A stretch of DNA of 64,000 bases, taken from DALYDK01 sp031973215 (lineage in GTDB: Bacteria > Patescibacteriota > Saccharimonadia > Saccharimonadales > CAIOMD01). Location of the stretch: positions 174,723 through 238,722 of the forward strand of contig DALYDK010000001.1 in assembly GCA_031973215.1 (NCBI GenBank), in the 5' to 3' direction. Below, one piece after another: positions 57,583-64,000 of the stretch; the stretch's first letter is position 1; each line of letters begins with the position of its first letter. The position numbers and the translations under genes are program-made. Below the pieces are notes generated by a model. It was not told the DNA's origin. It saw nothing but the letters and a program-made list of their open reading frames with translations, and did not search any database.

Positions 57583-58038
57583 TTAATAGGTACTTTTTTC
57601 CAGCCAAAGTTTTTCAAAACTGTAAATAGTTTTCTTAATATGCTTTGCATACGGGTCTGCTATGGGTCTTTTCTGCTTAATTAAGTTCATAGCATCTTCT
57701 GCGCTGTAACCTAAAGCTATTAATATACTTGCAGCCATTGCTACACTTCTGTGCCTACCCATACGACAAAAACATAATACTTTTTTACCTGACTTAATTT
57801 CATCAGCCATTATTGTTGCTGTATTTATAAGTTTTTTAGATTTTATTGGTAGAAAAAATATATCAACTGTAGGCACCCAGTGAATTTTGATACCTAAGCT
57901 ATTTCTTTTATCAAACCAAAAATAATCGGCTCGCATATTCACAATATCAAATATGCTATTTTCGGCTAAATAATCATAGTCTGAGATTTTTGGGGTTTTC
58001 CCAACATACAAATTATCTGTAATTTCTGATATAACCAT
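57583..58038 (-). CDS. Dual-specificity/tyrosine phosphatase-like protein
   Basis: The start at 58038 (MVISEITDNLYVGKTPKI) follows an AAGG site; an upstream in-frame ATG is less likely. The 151 aa protein matches the DSP fold: NLYVGKTPKISDYDYL, then the P-loop VLCFCRMGRHRSVAMAAS with Cx5R. The preceding VPTVDIFFLPI holds the general acid aspartate. It may dephosphorylate a protein or a small molecule. No kinase is adjacent. Confidence 0.88.
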   Translation of the reverse strand: MVISEITDNLYVGKTPKISDYDYLAENSIFDIVNMRADYFWFDKRNSLGIKIHWVPTVDIFFLPIKSKKLINTATIMADEIKSGKKVLCFCRMGRHRSVAMAASILIALGYSAEDAMNLIKQKRPIADPYAKHIKKTIYSFEKLWLEKSTY

Positions 58039-58101
58039 TGTAAATGCCTTGTACCAATTAAGACACAAAACAATCGCTTAGTTAACCCCTTTTATATATT
58101 A

Positions 58102-58130
58102 TTGTTATTTTTATGTAAAAGGTTTATAAT
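58102..58130 (+). promoter_or_regulatory. Promoter of the 129-aa orphan gene
   Basis: TTGTTA (58102-58107), 17-base spacer, TATAAT (58125-58130). The start of transcription is expected near 58137, giving a 24-base leader with AAGGGAGGG. Confidence 0.72.
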
Positions 58131-58160
58131 CCTACCGTCCGACAATTTTAAGGGAGGGAA

Positions 58161-58550
58161 ATGTCAGAGACGGTTGTTTACGAAACTGCCCGTCAAGCAG
58201 CGGCATATTGGACAAAATCCCTGCATTCCAGGGCTCGGTTCATTGAACTAGGACAAGGTAGTGTTGCGAATCTTAGGCGCACTATCGTCACATCAGAAAG
58301 CCGAAAAAAGGCACTCTCCAAAGAGTCGATCGATGCATATGAATCGTCTTTGGCAGAACTGATATCAGAGATGCTCGAAGAATCTGGAACGGTTACTATT
58401 GCTACCGGATTTCGTGCAGACGGTATCCTAATTCAGGCAGCTGAAAAAATTGGATACGCAGTATCGATGCTTTCATTGCCATACGATACCACAATGATAG
58501 TTTCAAAGACTGACATCAAAATAGATTCAGTTCACAGAACCCAAATCTAA
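58161..58550 (+). CDS. Orphan protein of 129 aa, GC-richer
   Basis: The protein is soluble. The first half is helical (ARQAAAYWTKSLHSRARFIELG); the second holds SGTVTIATGFRADGILIQAAEKIG and MLSLPYDTTMIVS, reminiscent of a small alpha/beta fold. No family is recognised. It has a strong ribosome site (AAGGGAGGG), its own promoter and a strong terminator, and codon use richer in G/C than its neighbours. It is possibly horizontally acquired or highly expressed. Confidence 0.7.
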   Translation: MSETVVYETARQAAAYWTKSLHSRARFIELGQGSVANLRRTIVTSESRKKALSKESIDAYESSLAELISEMLEESGTVTIATGFRADGILIQAAEKIGYAVSMLSLPYDTTMIVSKTDIKIDSVHRTQI

Positions 58551-58578
58551 ACAACAAAGTCCTAGGAAATTCCTAGGC

Positions 58579-58607
58579 CCCCACAGACAATCATCTGTGG
58601 GGTTTTT
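58579..58607 (+). terminator. Strong terminator
   Basis: CCCCACAGA (58579-58587) pairs with TCTGTGGGG (58594-58602), then TTTTT. A perfect palindrome, CCTAGGAAATTCCTAGG (58561-58577), precedes it. Confidence 0.92.
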
Positions 58608-58685
58608 CATATTAAGCACTAGCAAAATAATATTCTTAATACTATAATCATATTTGATAAGAGAAATTAATAAAAAGGTGGAAAA

Positions 58686-60026
58686 ATGAGCGAATCAGCG
58701 CTAAATGCAGCCCGGGTATTCATGGGAGATAGCCTTGGGTTTCACATTATATTTGTAGCATTTGGTCTTACTCTTCCAATATTAGTAAGCTGGCTAGAGT
58801 GGACCGGGATTATTAAAAATAGACCAGAACTTATTAACACAGCAAAATTTTGGTCAAAAATTATGGCCTTACTGGTTGTTGCTGGTGTTATATCTGGCAC
58901 AATAATTGCCCTTCAAATGACATTAGTTTGGCCGGGAATATTAAAATTTGGCGGTGAAGTTATTGGTCTGCCATTTATGTTTGAAACTTATGCCTTTCTA
59001 ATTGAAGCGGTATTTTTAGCTCTTTATATGGCTACTTGGAATAACAAAAAAGTTAAGCCAAAACTACATGCAGTATTTGGTCTATTCGTAATACTAGGTA
59101 GCACCCTTAGCGCTTATGCAATTACGAGCATTAACGGATGGATGAATTTACCTACAGGCTTTGAAGTAGTAGATGGTAAATTAGTCAATATAAGTGTTGT
59201 TGAAGCAATGTTTTCAAGAACGGCAATAGTTGAGTTTATTCATTCTATGCCTGCCTACTACTTCTCTGTTACCTTGACCATAGCAGGTTTGTACGCTTTT
59301 AAAATATTAAGAACTCGCAAGAAAGATCGTCTAAAAAAAGACCACGCTTTAGATTGGTATCTTGTAAAAAGGTTAATGTATTTAGCCCTTGGTTTATTAG
59401 TCGTACTTGTAATTACAGCGGATATTTCTGCTAAATATATTGCTAAGTACGAACCTGTAAAACTGGCAGCAATTGAAGTAGTAAAAGAAACTACAACTAA
59501 CGCACCATACCTAATAGGAGGCTTTGTTACGGCCGATGGGCGAATTTTAGCTCCTTACGCAGAAGTACCCGGTCTATTAAGTCTTCTAGCAGGCAATTCA
59601 TTCGATACAAAAGTAATTGGCCTAAATGAATTCCCACTAAACGAACGTCCTCCTCTTTATGTACATAATATTTTTGTAGTTAAACTCTTCTTGGTAGGAG
59701 TTGTTACGGCAATAGTATTATCTTTCGTTATAATAGCCAGATTCTTCAAGAAAAAACAATCGTCTTCCCTACTACTATTTAGTGTGGGCATATCAGGTTT
59801 AATTGCATTCACTTTAGTTGAACTGGGTTGGATGATTACAGAAATTGGCAGACAACCATGGGCTGTAAGAGGATATCTAAAAACATCCGAAGCCGTTACT
59901 CAAACAAACGATATTACTACCTTTGGGTATCTGTTTCCGCTAGCATATGTTGTTCTATTTATTGTGACAATACTTGCAGTAATTAAAATAGTTCAACACG
60001 AAAACAAGAAGAAAGGATCAAAATAA
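58686..60026 (+). CDS. cydA: Cytochrome bd-type quinol oxidase subunit I
   Basis: CydA oxidises quinol and reduces O2 to water. The 446 aa protein has the N-terminal haem-ligand histidine (LGFHIIFVAFGL), the two proton-path glutamates in FMFETYAFLIEAVFLALYM, the b558 histidine in VEFIHSMPAYYF, and the quinol loop VKLAAIEVVKETT with conserved Lys and Glu. GWMITEIGRQPWAVRGYLKT holds the methionine ligand. The Q-loop is short. A good ribosome site (AAAGGTGG) precedes the ATG. It overlaps the next gene (TAATG), so both subunits are co-translated. Confidence 0.95.
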   Translation: MSESALNAARVFMGDSLGFHIIFVAFGLTLPILVSWLEWTGIIKNRPELINTAKFWSKIMALLVVAGVISGTIIALQMTLVWPGILKFGGEVIGLPFMFETYAFLIEAVFLALYMATWNNKKVKPKLHAVFGLFVILGSTLSAYAITSINGWMNLPTGFEVVDGKLVNISVVEAMFSRTAIVEFIHSMPAYYFSVTLTIAGLYAFKILRTRKKDRLKKDHALDWYLVKRLMYLALGLLVVLVITADISAKYIAKYEPVKLAAIEVVKETTTNAPYLIGGFVTADGRILAPYAEVPGLLSLLAGNSFDTKVIGLNEFPLNERPPLYVHNIFVVKLFLVGVVTAIVLSFVIIARFFKKKQSSSLLLFSVGISGLIAFTLVELGWMITEIGRQPWAVRGYLKTSEAVTQTNDITTFGYLFPLAYVVLFIVTILAVIKIVQHENKKKGSK

Positions 60027-60541
60027 TGCTCGGTGCAATGCTATTATTTTTAATCCCAACACTACTGTTCGTAATTGGATTTCTTTACGAAACTTATCTT
60101 AGTTTCGTTAGGCTAAAAAACCCAAAAAACGGAAAAAGTGGATATGTCAGTGTAACCTGGGAAGTTACGCATACTTTGTTAATTTTCGCGGTAGTAATGT
60201 TAATGATGCTATTTACTAAAAGTATTGACGGTTTATCATCGGCTATATTTTTAAGCACATTTATTGCAGCTTTTGCTTTAATTGTTAGATTAATATGCTA
60301 TGTATACATATTTTATGTACGTAAAAAAAATAAAATTGGCGCAGTAGATTGGCTATTTGCCTTAAGCCACGTAGTTGCGGCACTGTTCTTGGTTATAACT
60401 GTGGCAAAAGCACTTTGGTATATATACAAAAACAACCCAGAAGTAAATTCTCAGTTTATTCCATACTTCATCCCTGGTTTGTTAATTGTAATAGCCCTGT
60501 GCGTGTTACCAATGTTAACTATTTACTCCACAAAAAAATAA
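60026..60541 (+). CDS. Half-size partner of CydA (CydB-like)
   Basis: The 171 aa protein has about five membrane helices. Position and start overlap with cydA indicate subunit II, but normal CydB is about 340-380 aa with eight or nine helices in two repeats. Sequence identity with CydB is not obvious by eye: FVIGFLYETYLSFVRLKNPKNG and the charged short loops fit only loosely. It may be a reduced CydB, an unrelated small helper or a homodimeric half. No frameshift is seen; a clean stop follows. Confidence 0.7.
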   Translation: MLGAMLLFLIPTLLFVIGFLYETYLSFVRLKNPKNGKSGYVSVTWEVTHTLLIFAVVMLMMLFTKSIDGLSSAIFLSTFIAAFALIVRLICYVYIFYVRKKNKIGAVDWLFALSHVVAALFLVITVAKALWYIYKNNPEVNSQFIPYFIPGLLIVIALCVLPMLTIYSTKK

Positions 60542-60628
60542 CAATATTGTACCCCGAAGTAATTGTAACAATCTATTATTATAATCCATCTTAAATGGTT
60601 AAGATATTATATAAGTCAAGAGATTGTA

Positions 60629-60808
60629 TTAATCTAATTCGTGCTTTTGCTTTATGCATTCAGCGCATATATTTATTTGTTGCGTCCATTTTGAAAATTG
60701 TTTTTGCCTGTTATGAATTTCGGGTGAAATATTTTCTGTGTAAAAATTTAGGCTGAGTTTATCGTAAAAGCAATCTCTACTAAATTGCTCACATTTTTTT
60801 GGTTCCAT
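60629..60808 (-). CDS. Small cysteine-containing protein, 59 aa
   Basis: An ATG frame at 60808 gives MEPKKCEQFSRDCFYDKLSL and ends with WTQQINICAECIKQKHELD. Four cysteines (CxxxxxxC and CxxC) could bind a metal. It is 26 bases downstream of the WhiB-like gene, in the same direction, so co-transcription is probable. No family is recognised. Confidence 0.55.
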   Translation of the reverse strand: MEPKKCEQFSRDCFYDKLSLNFYTENISPEIHNRQKQFSKWTQQINICAECIKQKHELD

Positions 60809-60834
60809 TCTTAGTATTATCTCACTAAATACAT

Positions 60835-61506
60835 TTATTCATAGTAAGAATCATAGTTATAGTCATCGGAATTAGAATCATCAGTGCCACTAAGCCTAAG
60901 TTTTATATTTAGATAATTTTTTACATCGACTTTTCTTTTATTTTCAATAATTTTCAGAACCTTTTCATGTACAGCGCTTAAACAATCCGGATTCAAAATG
61001 ATATTATGGCTCTCAAGTATTTTTAATATTTTTTCATCGGTAGTTCCGTCACTTTCTTCAATGCCATAAATAAAATAAAGTATCGATATTTTATTAAGTA
61101 AAAGTGGCGTTATATCATCAAGCTCTCTGATTACTTCTACCCTGTCGTCTTTGTCATCAATTGATGATATTTCTCGGCTATATTCTAACCATTCCTGGAT
61201 TTTTTCATTACTAGCAGTCTGAGATAATATTTTAAGAAATAACTTTTTTCTGAATTGTTTATTCTCTAAAGCCTTTTCCCTGTCTGTGCCTACTACTCCT
61301 CCCCAAATGCCCAAAGCCTCAGATACCGTTCCATCTACTGCACATCTAGGCCGTACCAAACAATTCTCGCAGAATTTGAATGATTCGTTGGTTGGTCTGC
61401 CATTGGGTGGGAAAAATACCTCGCCATCTGCGCCATAACAAGCTCCATATTTTTTCCAATCTTCATCTGTCAGGTAATTAACTTTAGATATTGGAAACTC
61501 ATACAT
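60835..61506 (-). CDS. WhiB-like Fe-S protein with long C-terminal extension
   Basis: Residues 15-90 match the WhiB domain: WKKYGACYGADGEVFFPPNG, then FKFCENCLVRPRCAVDG (C-x2-C-x5-C after an earlier cysteine) and GIWGGVVGTDREKA, the WhiB glycine turn and basic helix. WhiB proteins hold a [4Fe-4S] cluster, sense redox or NO, and bind sigma factor; they are classically found in Actinobacteria and their phages. The last 130 residues are extra, helical and acidic at the end. The start is two bases after the upstream gene's stop. Confidence 0.8.
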   Translation of the reverse strand: MYEFPISKVNYLTDEDWKKYGACYGADGEVFFPPNGRPTNESFKFCENCLVRPRCAVDGTVSEALGIWGGVVGTDREKALENKQFRKKLFLKILSQTASNEKIQEWLEYSREISSIDDKDDRVEVIRELDDITPLLLNKISILYFIYGIEESDGTTDEKILKILESHNIILNPDCLSAVHEKVLKIIENKRKVDVKNYLNIKLRLSGTDDSNSDDYNYDSYYE

Positions 61507-61508
61507 AC

Positions 61509-62354
61509 CTAAATTTTTACTCCGGTTAATTTTAATATTTTATTGGCCGCTTTAATATAATCTTTAAACTCATAAGACCTTATCAGTCCGTTCCTCTCAG
61601 AGCTGTATAAATCCTGGCTTGCATTACGTAAACTAAAATAATCTATATATTCACTTTTTGGTTCATGTGCCCATGGGCTGATTCTTCCGGGAGCTATGCA
61701 TATATCTTTGGTATAGTAAGAATCAAAATCACAATAACGGGAATTCCCATAAAAGTACGAACTCCCTGACTTATTTTCGTTCATGGAACTATCTAGCTTT
61801 ACCATAGTACCTTTTGGCACTGTTATTCCATCTATGTTGCCATCAACCAATAACATAGCGCTAGACTCAGTACTACTTTTTCTAATTAGCAAAGGGCCGT
61901 TGTTGTTATAATAAACGCTTATTTTAGGTTGACCATTGTATTTTAAATTTTTAATCTGAGCTAAGGTTTCTACAAATGCAATTTCTGCCTCTTCACAGTA
62001 ATGAAAACCATTTTGGGTGTTATTTAGATTGTAGGTTTTTTCTGGAGCCTCAATTCCAATAGACGGCAATAAATACGCATTAACTAACTTTCTAACTGCA
62101 GAACCAGGGAATGTATAGTCTTTAGCTCCAAATTCGTGGTAAATTGCGCCAAGAAGCCTATGGCTCATAAGCGGGAATAATTCTTGGTCTTTAGAGTTCT
62201 GGCTGAAAGGATTCGAGTGGATGCCTATTATTCTATTAGCTTTTTCATTTCTCTCAGCTAATTTCTTAAATAATGAGCGCTCAGAAATTAATAAATCAGA
62301 CTGCTGTTTTGCAGCTTTTCTATAACTCTTAACAATCTCGGCTTTTTTCTTCAA
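61509..62354 (-). CDS. Hypothetical protein upstream of the WhiB-like gene
   Basis: The 281 aa protein is not recognised. A basic helical N-terminus (KKKAEIVKSYRKAAKQQSDL) precedes a mixed domain with SHRLLGAIYHEFGAKDYTFP, GFHYCEEAEIAFVETLAQI, a beta-rich middle (SAMLLVDGNIDGITVPKGTM) and a C-terminal helix. It has no membrane segment. The start is TTG at 62354 with AGGA eight bases upstream. It is directly coupled to the WhiB-like gene, so the two likely act together. Confidence 0.65.
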   Translation of the reverse strand: MKKKAEIVKSYRKAAKQQSDLLISERSLFKKLAERNEKANRIIGIHSNPFSQNSKDQELFPLMSHRLLGAIYHEFGAKDYTFPGSAVRKLVNAYLLPSIGIEAPEKTYNLNNTQNGFHYCEEAEIAFVETLAQIKNLKYNGQPKISVYYNNNGPLLIRKSSTESSAMLLVDGNIDGITVPKGTMVKLDSSMNENKSGSSYFYGNSRYCDFDSYYTKDICIAPGRISPWAHEPKSEYIDYFSLRNASQDLYSSERNGLIRSYEFKDYIKAANKILKLTGVKI

Positions 62355-62459
62355 TGTATTTTCCTAAAGAGTTATTTTATAATATTATGTTATTTTAGTC
62401 TAGTGTTGTTTAAATAAAACTACTTTCATAACAATAATAATTCCTGTATAAGTTCACAT

Positions 62460-62636
62460 ATGAATATATTAGGAAAAAATAATTTAGAAATAGATCCTAC
62501 TTTAATGACGGTCAGTCAATTAGAAGCTGATCTACACGACAATATTAATAAGGCGGCTTATTCCTTACCTGAAGAAGAACTAGAAAAACTACATCAAAGA
62601 ATTCATGAACTTGCTAATTTCATACTTAATAAATAA
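62460..62636 (+). CDS. Small acidic protein, 58 aa
   Basis: An ATG frame at 62460 encodes MNILGKNNLEIDPTLMTVSQ and continues to NK before TAA. It is acidic and helical (LEADLHDNINKAAYSLPEEELEKLHQRIHEL). TATAAG lies seven bases upstream of the ATG and there is no Shine-Dalgarno, fitting a leaderless transcript. No family is known. Confidence 0.55.
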   Translation: MNILGKNNLEIDPTLMTVSQLEADLHDNINKAAYSLPEEELEKLHQRIHELANFILNK

Positions 62637-62650
62637 TCTATAATAGTAAA

Positions 62651-62908
62651 ATGAATAAAAATATATTAAGTCTTATACTCATATTTTTAATACTAGTAGC
62701 TCTTTTAGGTACTAGCATTGCATTAATATCAGAAAACAGTTCTAAAGAAAATAGCAATGCTCCAGAACAGCTAAATTTACGACAAAGCTTTGAAAATGAA
62801 GGCTATACAAACGCGGGGAAAGTTCAAAACAATAATTGCAATAGCCAAACACCAGATTGTGGCTATTGCCCCGGAATAATTATTGAAGGTTATTGTTACA
62901 TTAAATAA
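62651..62908 (+). CDS. Small secreted or membrane-anchored Cys-rich protein, 85 aa
   Basis: Residues 5-28 form a hydrophobic signal anchor (ILSLILIFLILVALLGTSIA). A polar Asn/Ser/Glu region follows, then a cysteine-rich end with NNCNSQTPDCGYCPGIIIEGYC (four cysteines, CxxC included), likely disulphide-bonded outside the cell. TATAAT lies exactly six bases before the ATG. It could act at the cell surface, for instance in host contact, which is inference. Confidence 0.62.
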   Translation: MNKNILSLILIFLILVALLGTSIALISENSSKENSNAPEQLNLRQSFENEGYTNAGKVQNNNCNSQTPDCGYCPGIIIEGYCYIK

Positions 62909-62913
62909 TTAAA

Positions 62914-62950
62914 TGGGGTGGCAATCTGTTGTTTTAAGATTGCCACCCCA
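62914..62950 (-). terminator. Large hairpin terminator between converging genes
   Basis: TGGGGTGGCAATCT (62914-62927) pairs perfectly with AGATTGCCACCCCA (62937-62950). The minus strand continues ATTTAATTATTT. It ends the small membrane-protein gene at 62956. Confidence 0.82.
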
Positions 62951-62955
62951 CACCG

Positions 62956-63117
62956 CTATTCCTGGAGGGCCCTTGAGCCCATCCAAAAGAAAAGAAGCGA
63001 TAAGACCACAAGCACAGTGCCTGTAGCCAGCTGACCTGCTATGAGTGCCGATGCACCTGCTGATAGTCCTATGGTCATTATTACTGACAAAATCAAGCCA
63101 AGCCACTTTTGCGACAT
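62956..63117 (-). CDS. Small membrane protein, 53 aa, GC-richer
   Basis: The start at 63117 (MSQKWLGLILSVIM) has AAAGGTGG ahead of it. Two hydrophobic segments (LGLILSVIMTIGLSAGASALI and TVLVVLSLLFFWMG) span the membrane. Codon use is GC-richer than the flanks. It has its own terminator. No family is recognised. Confidence 0.6.
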   Translation of the reverse strand: MSQKWLGLILSVIMTIGLSAGASALIAGQLATGTVLVVLSLLFFWMGSRALQE

Positions 63118-63173
63118 AGCTAACCACCTTTCAGTCAATAAATATTATATACTAATATACAGGTTTGTCTAGT

Positions 63174-64000
63174 TTAAAGTAGTTTTTTAATCTCTGTGAA
63201 AATAACAAATAGGCTAAAACTGCCGTAAAATACAAAAGCAATGAACATTGCGGTTGACCTGAACTTGTTAGGACCAATTTGCTTGGGAAGGTCTTTTTTG
63301 TTTAAGTACAAAGTCATTCCAGTGTGAACAAACATAGCAAATGCATTAAGTACTGCGGCAATTATTAATAGCTGCAGGGGCTGATCGTAACCTAGTGATA
63401 AAATAACTATTCCTGCTAAAATTTGAGACCATAAAATTAAATAATAAATTACTGGGATATTTTTAGCTTTTAATGATTTGGCCTTAATAATTGCAAAATT
63501 TTCAGTAATTATTCTACTTGTGGCATCAAATACAGTAAGCTGAGTTCCGAATAGCGTTAATCCTGTAACTATTAAAAAGAATGTTCCAACAGCAGGGAAA
63601 AGCAAATTTCCAATTGCTTCAGCTTCTTTAAGCACAAAACTGATATTTGCCGTAGAACCACCACTGCTATAAACTGTCACATACGCTAGCAAGCAAAGAA
63701 GAACAATAGTCACACTTCCGGTTAGCCAAAATACAAAAAAATGTTCTGTATTTATTACCTTCCACCATTTCTTAAAATCGGATTCGGACTTTTTGGTAAT
63801 TTTAAATTGATAACCCTCTAAGTTTATTTTCTCTTTTTTTGAAGAAAATAAACTAGTTATTCTTCCTGAGTATTTACCCATACCAAATCCTTTTTCTTTT
63901 ATATAAAAAGATTGAGCTAGGTTCAAATTTCCACCCGCTCCTGCATAAGCTAAGGCAGCCAAAAATGCAGCTAATGAAATTCCGGCCGGCAAAAACCAAT
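63174..64000 (-). CDS. Nramp-type metal transporter, N-terminal part outside window
   Basis: The frame is open to base 64000, so the 5' part is missing. The visible 275 residues include AGAGGNLNLAQSFYIKEKGFGMGKY, a loop with basic residues, and about six membrane helices (e.g. SVTIVLLCLLAYVTVY and LFPAVGTFFLIVTGLTLFGTQLTVFDA). The pattern fits Nramp-related Mn2+/Fe2+ importers, especially GxGGNLNL...KGxGMG. Metal ligands (the DPGN motif in helix 1) lie outside the window. Confidence 0.72.
   Translation of the reverse strand, partial: WFLPAGISLAAFLAALAYAGAGGNLNLAQSFYIKEKGFGMGKYSGRITSLFSSKKEKINLEGYQFKITKKSESDFKKWWKVINTEHFFVFWLTGSVTIVLLCLLAYVTVYSSGGSTANISFVLKEAEAIGNLLFPAVGTFFLIVTGLTLFGTQLTVFDATSRIITENFAIIKAKSLKAKNIPVIYYLILWSQILAGIVILSLGYDQPLQLLIIAAVLNAFAMFVHTGMTLYLNKKDLPKQIGPNKFRSTAMFIAFVFYGSFSLFVIFTEIKKLL

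Overview
The window is AT-rich, gene-dense bacterial chromosome. Several traits point to Candidatus Saccharibacteria (TM7) or a close Patescibacteria relative: short intergenic gaps, a reduced core gene set, long low-complexity extensions on L1, SecE and L17, cysteine-free or cysteine-poor forms of proteins that often bind zinc (RecR, DnaX, L36), and many tiny membrane proteins. This is an inference from gene content and order; no database search was possible. Conserved genes read through without in-frame UGA, so the UGA=Gly code of some related phyla is not needed.

Layout. 1-4.2 kb: end of a GT4 glycosyltransferase gene, then a queuosine-salvage trio (queA, tgt, YhhQ-type transporter). 4.2-12.4 kb (minus): cysS, nrnA, recR, ybaB, a multi-spanning membrane protein, dnaB, dnaX and a conserved hypothetical. 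12.6-13.6 kb: rplJ-rplL with an attenuator-like leader. 13.7-15.1 kb: an RNA-rich stretch holding a GGDEF gene behind a structured leader, a candidate small RNA with its own promoter and terminator, a small GC-richer orphan gene, and a second structured RNA whose stems exclude one another. 15.1-18.6 kb: a dTMP-synthesis operon (thyX, dcd, tmk, and a protein that looks like degenerate TMK plus degenerate ThyX). 18.7-23 kb: an alpha/beta hydrolase, then secE-nusG-orf-rplK-orf-rplA behind a near-consensus promoter. 23-33.6 kb: accessory genes (GT2, orphan PAS histidine kinase, YgjP-like hydrolase, P-loop kinase, PIF1-like helicase, SpoU methyltransferase, AlkD, three CPBP membrane proteases, LOR protein). 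33.7-42.9 kb: four tRNAs, two of them beside duplicated tRNA ends, a TRIC channel, typA, and an alpha-glucan operon (GT4, GH57, GH15). 43-53.2 kb: holB, rluD-like, trpS, an RsmB/NOP2-type methyltransferase, and the secY-infA-rpmJ-rpsM-rpsK-rpsD-rpoA-rplQ-rplM-rpsI operon. 53.3-64 kb: accessory genes, including an MFS exporter, small membrane proteins, a dual-specificity phosphatase, cytochrome bd subunit I with a half-size partner, a WhiB-like Fe-S protein with unknown neighbours, and part of an Nramp-type metal transporter.

How the genes fit together. The core regions cover translation, secretion, replication and nucleotide supply. The periphery suggests a small cell that salvages precursors (preQ1-type bases), stores or turns over alpha-glucan, may respire oxygen with a bd-type oxidase, and remodels its envelope (several glycosyltransferases, CPBP proteases, an ICMT-like methyltransferase).

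Three signals stand out as possibly undescribed: the cluster of structured RNAs at 13.7-15.1 kb, the TMK/ThyX-like degenerate fusion in the dTMP operon, and the WhiB-like gene with its uncharacterised partners. A recurring spacing of -10 box, 6-8 bases, then the start codon suggests that many accessory genes here are transcribed without a leader.
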